DNA of 64,000 nucleotides. Origin: CAVTWJ01 sp964525605. Its GTDB lineage: Bacteria; Oederibacteriota; Muellerivitia; Muellerivitales; Muellerivitaceae. The stretch lies in contig CAZGKT010000005.1 in NCBI GenBank assembly GCA_964525605.1, forward strand, positions 62,001-126,000, read 5' to 3'. Shown here in pieces: positions 17,634 to 25,678 of this stretch. A program made the translations under genes and the position numbers. How positions within the stretch are numbered: position 1 is the first letter of the stretch; every line of letters starts with the position of its first letter. The notes beneath the pieces are model-generated. The model had not been told where the DNA came from, made no database searches, and saw only the letters and a program-made list of their open reading frames with translations.

Positions 17634-18899
17634 TTATGTTTTTCCTTTTCGTCCCATCATGTCGAGTGCAACGGCAGTTATTAAAATGCTTCCCTTGATG
17701 ATCGGCTGCCAGAAACTCTCCGTATTCATCAGGCTCATGCCATTATCGATTGAAGCCATCATAAGCGCCCCCAAAAGCGCCCCCCACACCGTACCCCGCC
17801 CGCCCATCAGCGACGTGCCCCCGATCACCGTGGCGGCAATGGCGTCCAGTTCCATCATGCGTCCCGCGTCCGAAGTGGCCGCCCCCACCCGGGCAGTCAA
17901 GACGATGCCCGCCACGCCGCACAGGGCGCCCATAAGGGTAAAGACCAGGATGAGGTGCCGTTGGATGTTGATGCCCGAATAAAAAGCCGCTTCCCGGTTG
18001 CCCCCGATGGCGTAAAGGTGGCGCCCAAAGGGCGTTTGGGAGGCAACGATGGAAAAGACCGCCGCCAAAACCAGCATAATCAAGACCGGCACCGGTACCC
18101 CGTCATAGGCACTCAATACTCCTGTAACTCCAAGTGAAAGGACAGCAAGAGCGGGGTACTTCCATAAACCATTTCTGGCTCGGATGGCGTGATAAAGGAA
18201 GAAAAGAAGTGGAGCTGCGACAAGGAAACAAATCAGGTATTTACTAATGGAAAAGAATGGATTCAATACAAAAAGGTATAGTTGAGAAATTGGATAAACC
18301 GTGAAGTCTAGGATTAGGACTGCCATAGCTAGGTACTTCCATCGGCTTGATTCGGCTTTGAACACTTGGTAACAAAGAATAATGGCTAAAACCCCAGCTA
18401 AGGCCCATCCCAGGGTCCTTGGTAGGAATGCCTGGCCCACGAAAAGGTAATCCGGTGTGGGGCTGACGGCGACGCCGCCGGTCACACCCAAAAGACTGCC
18501 TTGGTAAATCAACATTCCGCCCAAGGTCACGATGAAAGAGGGCATCTTGAACCAGGTCACGATGTGGCCCTGCAGGTGGCCCAGCAGGGCCCCCGCGCAT
18601 ATGGTGGTAAGGAATACGGTCCAAAGTGGCCAGCCGTGGTTAACGAAGAGAATGGCAGATAGGGCCCCCAAAAAGCCGGTCATGGCCCCTACGGATAGGT
18701 CAATTTCCGCGCAGACGATGACCAGCACCATGCCGATGGCCAGGATGGAAGTGCAGGACATTTGCCGCAAGAGAAGGGAAAGATTCCTGGGCGTGACGAA
18801 TGTTCCGCCGGTCGTGGCGGTGAAGATGATCCAGATGAGGAGGAGCGCACCCAAAAGGGTGAGTGCTCTCCAAGGAATGTTGGTTTTTGTGTTGGCCAC
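17634..18899 (-). CDS. xylH: sugar ABC transporter permease, xylose type
   Basis: A 421-residue membrane permease of the ribose/xylose ABC class. It has the family blocks IVCAEIDLSVGAMTG, MPSFIVTLGGMLIYQGSLLGVTGG, FGRHLYAIGGNREAAFYSGI and the C-terminal MMELDAIAATVIGGTSLMGGRGTVWGALLGAL. The partner ATPase and binding-protein genes lie upstream, with an unrelated gene in between. It is somewhat longer than typical XylH (about 390). The middle third, near 18120-18380, is visibly richer in A and T and contains two similar segments (SRWKYLAMAVLILD and NGLWKYPALAVLSLG), suggesting an internal duplication or a recombined patch. Confidence 0.9.
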   Translation of the reverse strand: MANTKTNIPWRALTLLGALLLIWIIFTATTGGTFVTPRNLSLLLRQMSCTSILAIGMVLVIVCAEIDLSVGAMTGFLGALSAILFVNHGWPLWTVFLTTICAGALLGHLQGHIVTWFKMPSFIVTLGGMLIYQGSLLGVTGGVAVSPTPDYLFVGQAFLPRTLGWALAGVLAIILCYQVFKAESSRWKYLAMAVLILDFTVYPISQLYLFVLNPFFSISKYLICFLVAAPLLFFLYHAIRARNGLWKYPALAVLSLGVTGVLSAYDGVPVPVLIMLVLAAVFSIVASQTPFGRHLYAIGGNREAAFYSGINIQRHLILVFTLMGALCGVAGIVLTARVGAATSDAGRMMELDAIAATVIGGTSLMGGRGTVWGALLGALMMASIDNGMSLMNTESFWQPIIKGSILITAVALDMMGRKGKT

Positions 18900-18964
18900 T
18901 TTGAATTTCTCCGAAAATTATTCAAACAAAAATCATGAAGTAAGAAAAAAAGGCAATGTTAATG

Positions 18965-20593
18965 TCATTTTGATAATGGGAAATACGATTCATCTGGGAA
19001 ATACCCTTTTAAAGGCTGCGGTGTCTTTGATGTTCCGACATATCCCTCTTTTAAGTTGACCATAATTACCCATTGATTTCCATCGTAGTGGTAACGGGTA
19101 TAACTTGTTTTTGTGGGTTCATTAACATGGCCAATGTTATCATCATCCGCGTCCCATTCATGTCCGCGTGGTATGAATGTATCCCAAGCAAGTATGTCCT
19201 TATTCCCTTGAATGTTTGAAAGAGTGATTCTCCAATCACTAAAATTATGACCATCATTTCCAGACAATAATGATATCTGCCGATCTCTGTCGGCGATTAA
19301 ATCTCGAGCGGACAAATAAGAGAAATCTCTTTTGGATATTTGAACAATACAAGTTAGTACCCATCCATCAATGTCTTTATTCCCGTTTGTAAAAAGAAAA
19401 AACGATGGTTTGTCTTTTATTAGGGATAATTTTTCGAGTTTCTCATTCGAACGCCCATTGTCATCTTTTTTTAATACGCCTATTTCATGATCATCGTTTG
19501 TGACCAATTGAAGTACTGAATACATTCTGGGGGCAGACCAAACCAATAATTTTCCGCCAAAACCGAATTCTCCTTTATTAATATCGATAGTTTTTATAAC
19601 GGAATAACCGGATTTTGCGGTTAGTTGTGCTTCGATCAATGCATTTGGATTAATTGTAACTGGGATAGATTGGATGATTGTTTGTGGCGAATTTAAGGGC
19701 ATTGTTGAAAACACACTGGCTTCTATTAAAGGAATTGCTATTTCGCTCGTCGTGCAATTTGCAAAAGCCTCAATGCCCCATTTAATTGTTTTTTGCTTTT
19801 CGAGTTCTAAAACCGAACCGATACAAATTTTGGAATCGTGCGAGTAGGATTTGTACTGTAATTCGTCTCCATGATAGATGATGTAAAAATAATCGTTGCT
19901 TGGTTTGTCCCAAGTTAAAAATACCATCCCCTTTGTAACCACGACCCTAAAATTACTGGGAGGGGAAGTCCTTTGTGGTTTGGGCTTTAAATTAACGATT
20001 GCAGTGGGGGAAGGGGTTGTTATGTTGCTTGAATTGGGTTTGTGACGAACGTGATTGGGTGTGGGTTCAACTTGATTATTTAATGACGGTTGTATCTTTT
20101 TAATGGAATTAACACAATTTGTCAGTATTGGATCCCACTTTTTCTTTTCAGCCACAGGAAAAACCATTGAAAAAATTAAACAGAATGACTTGTTGCTTGA
20201 ATAAATGGGTTGTTCCTTCCAATAGATGACTTGGTTTCCGCGAAATCCTGAGATTACGAAAAAATTCTTTTTGAAAAGCTTATAGGTTATTTGGGTGTCT
20301 TGGAGCGAAAGTAAGGCCTGATTGTATTCGTCTTTCCATTGAAGGACAGGAACATTGTCTTTGGCCCAAACTGACAAGTGGGTTTGTTGATCTTTGGATA
20401 TTAGGTAATCACCAGAACTGTTTTCAGGGCCGAGATTCGTTTGCCCAAGTTCTTTGGGAAAAAGCATCTCAAATCCGAACTTTTCATTTTGGTAAAGGTC
20501 GTATTTTGTATTTTCCTGGCTGTTAACAATGAATTGCGCAGAAAAAATTAAACAAATGGAAAAAATCAATAAAACTCTTTTTAAAGTTTTCAT
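18965..20593 (-). CDS. AT-rich exported protein inserted in the xyl operon
   Basis: Predicted 542 residues, starting with a signal peptide (MKTLKRVLLIFSICLIFSAQ). Residues about 190-240 are a Pro/Ser/Thr-rich linker, followed by a fibronectin-III-like segment (NFRVVVTKGMVFLTWDKP) and a beta-rich C-terminal half of unknown type. The ATG overlaps the TGA of xylG as ATGA, so translation is coupled, yet nothing links it to sugar uptake. Its base composition is much lower in GC than every neighbour, and codon choice leans to A/T third positions. This points to recent acquisition. I do not recognise the family. A GTG/ATG extension inside xylG is possible but would lack the signal peptide position. 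Confidence 0.7.
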   Translation of the reverse strand: MKTLKRVLLIFSICLIFSAQFIVNSQENTKYDLYQNEKFGFEMLFPKELGQTNLGPENSSGDYLISKDQQTHLSVWAKDNVPVLQWKDEYNQALLSLQDTQITYKLFKKNFFVISGFRGNQVIYWKEQPIYSSNKSFCLIFSMVFPVAEKKKWDPILTNCVNSIKKIQPSLNNQVEPTPNHVRHKPNSSNITTPSPTAIVNLKPKPQRTSPPSNFRVVVTKGMVFLTWDKPSNDYFYIIYHGDELQYKSYSHDSKICIGSVLELEKQKTIKWGIEAFANCTTSEIAIPLIEASVFSTMPLNSPQTIIQSIPVTINPNALIEAQLTAKSGYSVIKTIDINKGEFGFGGKLLVWSAPRMYSVLQLVTNDDHEIGVLKKDDNGRSNEKLEKLSLIKDKPSFFLFTNGNKDIDGWVLTCIVQISKRDFSYLSARDLIADRDRQISLLSGNDGHNFSDWRITLSNIQGNKDILAWDTFIPRGHEWDADDDNIGHVNEPTKTSYTRYHYDGNQWVIMVNLKEGYVGTSKTPQPLKGYFPDESYFPLSK

Positions 20594-22101
20594 GACAGCG
20601 CCGCCGCAGCCAAGAGTTTTTCCGGTGTCGCATCCTGATAGCCAAACTCCGCCGTCATGCGGCCCTGGTTCAGCACAATCATGCGGTGGCAAAGGCCCTG
20701 GAACTCGGGTAAATCCGAAGAAACTAGAACGATTCCCAAACCTTGGGCCGTCAACCGGCCCATGAGTTCATAAATCTCTGCCTTGGCGCCCACATCGATT
20801 CCACGGGTGGGTTCATCCAACAAAAGCACCTTGGGGTGGGTGGCCAGCCATTTGCCCAGAATCACCTTTTGCTGGTTGCCGCCTGAAAGTTTGTTGGCCT
20901 CGGCTTTCAAGCTGGGGGTTTTGATACGCATGGCGTTCACTTGCTCGTCACAGATTTCACCCACGGCAGTCCAATTGATCACGCACTTGGAAACTAGCTT
21001 GTGAAGAATGGCTAGAATTATGTTTTCTTGAACCGAAGAACCGGGGACTAGCCCGAACCGTTTGCGGTCTTCACTGACCAGGGCCACGCCTTCGGCAATG
21101 GCTTCCTGGGGAGAAGTGAAGGGCCCCCGTTGCTTGCCGTTGATTTCCAGTTGGCCTTCCATGCGGCCCCGGGATGCGCCAAAAAGGGAACTCAACAGCG
21201 CGGTTCGGCCAGCGCCCATGAGGCCGCCGATTCCCAATATTTCGCCTTGTTTAACATCAAAAGAAACATTCTGGACCACGTAACGGCCCGGGTTGGCGGG
21301 GTCTTCCACGCTCAGGTTCTTGACCGAAAGGATTACCGGGCCCGCATGGGTTTGAGGGCGGGGATAGAGGCTTTCCACCTTGCGGCCCACCATGTGGCTG
21401 ATGATCTGGTCCTGGGACAATTCGCTTAAAGGCGCCGTGATGACGGATTTGCCGTCACGTAAGACCGTGACCCGGTCCGCGATTTGGCGCACTTCCTCCA
21501 GACGATGGCTGATGTAAATGCAGGAAACGCCCTGGGATTTGAGATGCTTCATAAAATCCAGCAGCCGGGCAGTGTCGGATTCGGTGAGGGCCGCCGTGGG
21601 CTCGTCCAAAACCAATATTTCGGCCTTCTTGGAAAGGGCTTTGGCGATCTCGATCATTTGTTGCTGGCCGATGCCCAGTTCTTTGACGGGTTGGTTTAAA
21701 TCCACCTTCAGATCCACGAGTTTGAGAGCTTCCTGGGCGTAGACCTGAACCTTGTCCCATTGGATGAAGCCATTGCGGGCCGGTTCCTTGCCCAACACAA
21801 GGTTTTCGGCAACGGATAATTGGGGAACCAGGGCCAGTTCTTGGGCGATGAGGGCGATACCGGCTTCCTCCGAGCCTTTCAGGTCATGAAAACGGACGGG
21901 GGTGTTATTGAGTAGGATCTCGCCCTGGTAGGAACCATAGGGGTGATAGCCACAGAGAACTTTGATGAGGGTGCTTTTTCCTGCGCCGTTCTCGCCGCAT
22001 AGGGCATGTATCTCGCCCTTCTGCAGGTCAAAGGAAACGCCGTCGAGGGCCCGCACGCCGGGAAAGTCTTTGGTGATGGATTTCAGTTCGAGAAGAGCCA
22101 T
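20590..22101 (-). CDS. xylG: sugar ABC transporter ATPase, xylose type
   Basis: A 503-residue protein with two fused ABC domains, as usual for monosaccharide importers. The first has Walker A GENGAGKST (36-44), signature LGIGQQQMIEIAKAL and Walker B EILVLDEPTAAL. The second has the degenerate Walker A GLMGAGRTALLS typical of the family, signature KLSGGNQQKVILGKWL and Walker B VLLLDEPTRGID. It energises uptake with XylF and XylH. It lies 245 bases after xylF, a gap filled with inverted repeats, and its stop overlaps the start of the AT-rich gene. Confidence 0.93.
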   Translation of the reverse strand: MALLELKSITKDFPGVRALDGVSFDLQKGEIHALCGENGAGKSTLIKVLCGYHPYGSYQGEILLNNTPVRFHDLKGSEEAGIALIAQELALVPQLSVAENLVLGKEPARNGFIQWDKVQVYAQEALKLVDLKVDLNQPVKELGIGQQQMIEIAKALSKKAEILVLDEPTAALTESDTARLLDFMKHLKSQGVSCIYISHRLEEVRQIADRVTVLRDGKSVITAPLSELSQDQIISHMVGRKVESLYPRPQTHAGPVILSVKNLSVEDPANPGRYVVQNVSFDVKQGEILGIGGLMGAGRTALLSSLFGASRGRMEGQLEINGKQRGPFTSPQEAIAEGVALVSEDRKRFGLVPGSSVQENIILAILHKLVSKCVINWTAVGEICDEQVNAMRIKTPSLKAEANKLSGGNQQKVILGKWLATHPKVLLLDEPTRGIDVGAKAEIYELMGRLTAQGLGIVLVSSDLPEFQGLCHRMIVLNQGRMTAEFGYQDATPEKLLAAAALS

Positions 22102-22130
22102 TCAAGTCCTGTGTTCTTTAGATGTTGTTT

Positions 22131-22233
22131 TCACCTTCTCCCCTAGAGGGAGAAGGATGGGATGAGGGGGGAGAATCCGATCGTAAACCACCCCTCACCC
22201 TACCCTCTCCCTCAAGGGGCGAGGGTTTGGGTT
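22131..22233. repeat. inverted repeat of the ccctcaccctaccctctccc type
   Basis: The halves at about 22131-22173 (ttctcccctagagggagaagg core) and 22190-22233 (cctcaccctaccctctccc core) are imperfect reverse complements, each with its own small hairpin. Similar pieces are common between genes in many bacterial genomes. It lies between xylG and xylF and would form a strong hairpin in the mRNA, possibly setting the ratio of binding protein to ATPase. Confidence 0.55.
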
Positions 22234-22267
22234 GTGCGTCTTGCCAATACCTAGTGGCCTCCGTTGG

Positions 22268-22349
22268 TAACTGTCAGCTCGCAGTTCGCGGTTGGCAGTT
22301 AGGCTTTAAAAGATTTACCAGCCGACTGCGAACTGTCGACTGTGGACTA
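22268..22349. repeat. inverted repeat of the gcagttcgcggttggcagtt type reaching the xylF stop
   Basis: A left arm of gcagttcgcggttggcagtt units and a right arm of gactgcgaactgtcgactgtggacta units are roughly reverse-complementary. The right arm runs into the xylF stop codon, so the element seems to have inserted at or replaced the native 3' end. Similar gcagttcg-like sequence occurs near 14687. Confidence 0.45.
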
Positions 22350-23354
22350 TTTTTTGTACACGTCTTCTTTCTTCTGGAAACCATCCGCGATGACGGTGGA
22401 ATCGATGTTGTCCTTATCCATCTCTACCGGTTCCAGCAAGATCGACTTCACATCGGCCTTGCCATTGTTTACGGTGGTGGTCGGGTCGGTGAGGGGTTGT
22501 TTTTTCGCGATAGCCACCGCGATCTCCGCCGCCTTTTCGGCCAGCTTCTTGATGGGTTTATAAACGGTCATGCTCTGGGTGCCCGCCACGATGCGCTGAC
22601 AGCCCGCCAGGTCCGCATCTTGCCCCGACACCAGCACCTTGCCCGCCAGGTTCTGCTCGGCCAGGGCCTGGATGGCGCCCCCCGCCGTGCCGTCATTGGA
22701 AACCACCACCGCGTCCACCTGGTTATTGTTCTTGGTCAGGGCGTTTTCCATGATCTGAAGTGCCTTGACCGGAAGCCAATCGTCGGCCCATTGGTCGGTT
22801 ACGATCTTGATATCGCCTTTCTTGACGAGCGGATCGAGTACCTTCATCTGGCCTTTGCGGAAAAGAATCGCGTTGTTGTCGGTGGGGGCCCCGCCAATGA
22901 GGACATAATTTCCCTTGGGTTTGCGCTTTACTAAATAATCGGCCTGGAATTCGCCCACCTTGACGTTGTCGAAGGAAACATAGAGGTCGAGGTCCGAATC
23001 CATGATGAGACGGTCATAGGCGATGACGGGCACGCCCAGTTTGTGGGCCGAATCCACGATGGTGGCCATGCTCTTGCCGTTGTGGGGAACCACCACCAGC
23101 ACATTCACACCCTCGGTCAGCAGGTTTTCGGCCTGGGAATTCTGCAGGGCGTCATTGGAATTGGCGGCCTGAACTTCCACTTCTGCGCCCAGTTCCTGCG
23201 CCTTAGCCACAAAGAGGTCGCGGTCGTGCTGCCAGCGTTCTTCCTTTAAGGTATCGAGACAGAGGCCGATCTTGATCTTTCCCGCGCCTGGTTTGCCGCA
23301 TCCGGCCAGTGAGATGAGAGCCAAACCAAGAACGAGCAAGGTTTTCAAACGCAT
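22347..23354 (-). CDS. xylF: xylose-type sugar-binding lipoprotein
   Basis: A 335-residue periplasmic binding protein of the ribose/xylose family (Peripla_BP_4). The N-terminus is a lipoprotein signal with lipobox LAGC, Cys at residue 19. Family stretches include KIGLCLDTLKEERWQHDRD, GVPVIAYDRLIMDSDLDLYVSFDN and VLVSGQDADLAGCQRIVAGTQSMTVYK, which closely match xylose-binding proteins. GGAGG precedes the ATG. It is the first gene of the leftward xyl operon. No regulator, xylose isomerase or xylulokinase gene is present in the window. Confidence 0.92.
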   Translation of the reverse strand: MRLKTLLVLGLALISLAGCGKPGAGKIKIGLCLDTLKEERWQHDRDLFVAKAQELGAEVEVQAANSNDALQNSQAENLLTEGVNVLVVVPHNGKSMATIVDSAHKLGVPVIAYDRLIMDSDLDLYVSFDNVKVGEFQADYLVKRKPKGNYVLIGGAPTDNNAILFRKGQMKVLDPLVKKGDIKIVTDQWADDWLPVKALQIMENALTKNNNQVDAVVVSNDGTAGGAIQALAEQNLAGKVLVSGQDADLAGCQRIVAGTQSMTVYKPIKKLAEKAAEIAVAIAKKQPLTDPTTTVNNGKADVKSILLEPVEMDKDNIDSTVIADGFQKKEDVYKK

Positions 23355-23387
23355 GGATGCCTCCGGAAATTTGGACTAACGGAAAGG

Positions 23388-23393
23388 ATTATA
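23388..23393 (-). promoter_or_regulatory. -10 box TATAAT before xylF
   Basis: A perfect TATAAT, read leftward, lies 33 bases before the xylF ATG, giving a leader of about 25 bases with a GGAGG site. No -35 match is visible at the normal spacing. The divergent glycosyltransferase promoter is only 70 bases away. Confidence 0.5.
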
Positions 23394-23463
23394 GGACAGG
23401 TTGTTCGGAGGGGATAAAACCTTTGTTAAAAGGGAAACCCATGCCTTAGCTTCTTTCCTCCCT

Positions 23464-23469
23464 TACAAT
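23464..23469 (+). promoter_or_regulatory. -10 box TACAAT, start codon six bases downstream
   Basis: TACAAT ends six bases before the ATG of the following membrane glycosyltransferase and no ribosome binding site lies between. This is the second case in the window of a -10 box positioned for a leaderless transcript. Confidence 0.4.
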
Positions 23470-23475
23470 AAGTTC

Positions 23476-25611
23476 ATGGATTCATTCTATTCCCCGGGAA
23501 CAAAGCGCTTTCCTCGTTTGGTTTTCTTTTCCCTGTGGTTGATCTGGTTGGTTTGGCTGACCCACCACTACTTCGCCCATTCACCCTTTCTGGGTATGGG
23601 ATTCATGGATACGCTCCTAAGCGATCTACGGGATGCCCGGGGGGCCATCGCCCTGACGACCTTTGTCTTATTTATCAAAACGCTTCTTCTAGACCTGGCT
23701 TTCTTGTTGGTGTTTTGGGCCTGGGGTTTTCGTCTCGGAAAAATTCTTGGGCTTCGGGGAATGGGGCCCATGGCGCCTATCCTCGAAACGGCATTGGGGA
23801 TGGCTCTCGTCCAGATCTTCTGGGTCGGATGGGGTCTCAACCGGCTTTGGTTTGAATGGCTCATTTTCCCCTTGGCGTTATTTGCTCTGGGAATGGCGCT
23901 GTGGGATGTTTCCCAGATATTTTTAAAAGGGAAAACCTCCGTTTTTCCCTTCCAGTCCTCTCCTTTTGATCGATGGTTGGGAGGGCTCTGCCTGTTGACG
24001 ATCCTTTTTTCGCTCGGCCAGGCCGCCCTGCCGGATGTTTATTTCGACAGCCTGACTTACCACCTCTTCGCTTTGCGCGGCTGGCTGCAGACCCATGGGT
24101 TCAGCAACTTGTCCACGAACCTCTACACCGCCTTTCCCTTCGGGGGGGAGATGGATTTTCTGGGCGCTTTTCATTGGGGTTCCAGCGAGGCCGCGAAGGG
24201 ATTAAATGTTTTTATTTTAGTTCTCCTCGTTTTGGCGGCGGGAACATGGGTGTGGGAGGAGGGCGGGAAAAACTCGGCTTTCCTGGCGGCGGGTCTGGTC
24301 TTGGGGTTTCCCCTGCTCGTGTCGGGGGCCTGGACCGCCCAGGTGGATCTGATGCAGGCGTTTTTGACGCTTCTGTTTTTCTATTGCTTGAGTCACGCCG
24401 GTTCTTCTATAGAACCGGTGCAAACAAATCATGGGCCTCGACTTGTGGTCTCGGCCCAGTGGGCCTGGATCACGGGTATCTTGGGGGGCGCCATTCTGGC
24501 GGTGAAGTACACCGCCCTTCTGAGCTTGGGGGTGGGGTTTTTGGTTTGGGGGACGGCCCTTTATCCCGCGATCAGGAAAAAGCCTACCCTGATTTGGGGT
24601 TGGGTGGTTCCACCCCTCTTTCTGTTTCTTCCCTGGCTTTTGAAAAACTGGGTCTATACCGCCAACCCCCTTTATCCCTATTTCGCCTCCTGGTTCGGGG
24701 GCCACGGTCTGCCTGGGGAACAGATGGCTCAGCTGATGCAGGACCATGTTCAATCCTTCGGGCCGGGTGAAACCTTTTTGCTCTGGGCCCGAAGGGTTTT
24801 CACCCGGGATCTGGACAAGACCATCTCTCCCGTTCTCTTTTCCTTTTTACCCCTCCTTCTGCTCGTTCCAAGGGCCAAGGGACTCGCCATGAAGTTACTG
24901 GCCGTGGGATTCCTGACCCTTTTTCTGAGCTTGGCCGTGACCCATCAGTTAAGACTGGGGCTGGGGGGGCTGGTGACCTGCTTCGTGGGAATGAGCCTTT
25001 ATGGCGAATCGTATTTGGAAAGTGGTTATCGGAAGGTTTGGAAGGGGGCCATACTCGTTTTCTTTGTTTTGAATCTCACTTCGCTATTTCGGTTGGGCTT
25101 TCTTTTCTACGGGGATGGGAGGGTTTGGGACGGGGCTGAAAGCCGTCAGGATTATTTAACCCACTGCGCCCAAACCGCCACCTATTACCCCCTGGCCCAG
25201 GCTTGCGACAGATGCTTTTTTCCTCATGAAAAACTGTTGGTGGCGGGGGATGCTCGCGGGCTCTATTACCCCCGGCCGGTCATGACCAACAGCGCGTTTG
25301 ACGTTCAGGTGATGGCGGATTTGGCCCGGCAAAGGCCGGATGGGGATGGGATTGCCCTGGGGCTTCGAGAAATGGGAGTGGAGGGCCTGGTGGTGGCGAA
25401 GGAAGAGGGAGCCCGCTTGTCGAGGACCTATTCCCAATACCCCCTGACGGATGAACAGTGGGGAAAGATCGATAACTTTGTTCAGCGACATACTCGATTG
25501 GTGGAGCAGACCCCGTTGGGTGGCCTCTACCGCATTTCACCGGAACCCCTGCCCAAGCAAACGCCGGTCCTCGATCTTTTTCTTTGTTTCAAGCCCCTTT
25601 CGGGCTCCTGA
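23476..25611 (+). CDS. membrane glycosyltransferase of GT-C type
   Basis: Predicted 711 residues with about twelve transmembrane segments between residues 15 and 560 and a soluble C-terminal region. The first large periplasmic loop has the acidic-aromatic pattern VYFDSLTYHLFALRGWL, expected for a GT-C catalytic loop using a polyprenyl-linked sugar. The ATG at 23476 starts just before the first hydrophobic segment; an in-frame TTG at 23401 overlaps the divergent promoter and is unlikely. A -10-like TACAAT ends six bases before the ATG. Donor and acceptor are unknown. glmU follows on the same strand after 67 bases, with its own promoter-like box. Confidence 0.7.
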   Translation: MDSFYSPGTKRFPRLVFFSLWLIWLVWLTHHYFAHSPFLGMGFMDTLLSDLRDARGAIALTTFVLFIKTLLLDLAFLLVFWAWGFRLGKILGLRGMGPMAPILETALGMALVQIFWVGWGLNRLWFEWLIFPLALFALGMALWDVSQIFLKGKTSVFPFQSSPFDRWLGGLCLLTILFSLGQAALPDVYFDSLTYHLFALRGWLQTHGFSNLSTNLYTAFPFGGEMDFLGAFHWGSSEAAKGLNVFILVLLVLAAGTWVWEEGGKNSAFLAAGLVLGFPLLVSGAWTAQVDLMQAFLTLLFFYCLSHAGSSIEPVQTNHGPRLVVSAQWAWITGILGGAILAVKYTALLSLGVGFLVWGTALYPAIRKKPTLIWGWVVPPLFLFLPWLLKNWVYTANPLYPYFASWFGGHGLPGEQMAQLMQDHVQSFGPGETFLLWARRVFTRDLDKTISPVLFSFLPLLLLVPRAKGLAMKLLAVGFLTLFLSLAVTHQLRLGLGGLVTCFVGMSLYGESYLESGYRKVWKGAILVFFVLNLTSLFRLGFLFYGDGRVWDGAESRQDYLTHCAQTATYYPLAQACDRCFFPHEKLLVAGDARGLYYPRPVMTNSAFDVQVMADLARQRPDGDGIALGLREMGVEGLVVAKEEGARLSRTYSQYPLTDEQWGKIDNFVQRHTRLVEQTPLGGLYRISPEPLPKQTPVLDLFLCFKPLSGS

Positions 25612-25639
25612 TATTACGTTCCCGCCCCAACTCTCTTGT

Positions 25640-25645
25640 TAGAAT
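25640..25645 (+). promoter_or_regulatory. -10-like box before glmU
   Basis: TAGAAT, in the context TTAGAATAAGCCC, lies 33 bases before the glmU ATG and resembles the other TAYAAT boxes in this window. No -35 is evident. Confidence 0.3.
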
Positions 25646-25678
25646 AAGCCCGTTTCCATTCCTTTCCTGGAGGCGTCC

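Noticed and set aside
22122..22934. Plus-strand frame over xylF and its repeats
   Set aside because: It runs through hairpin repeats and antisense to a clear lipoprotein gene, with no recognisable domain.
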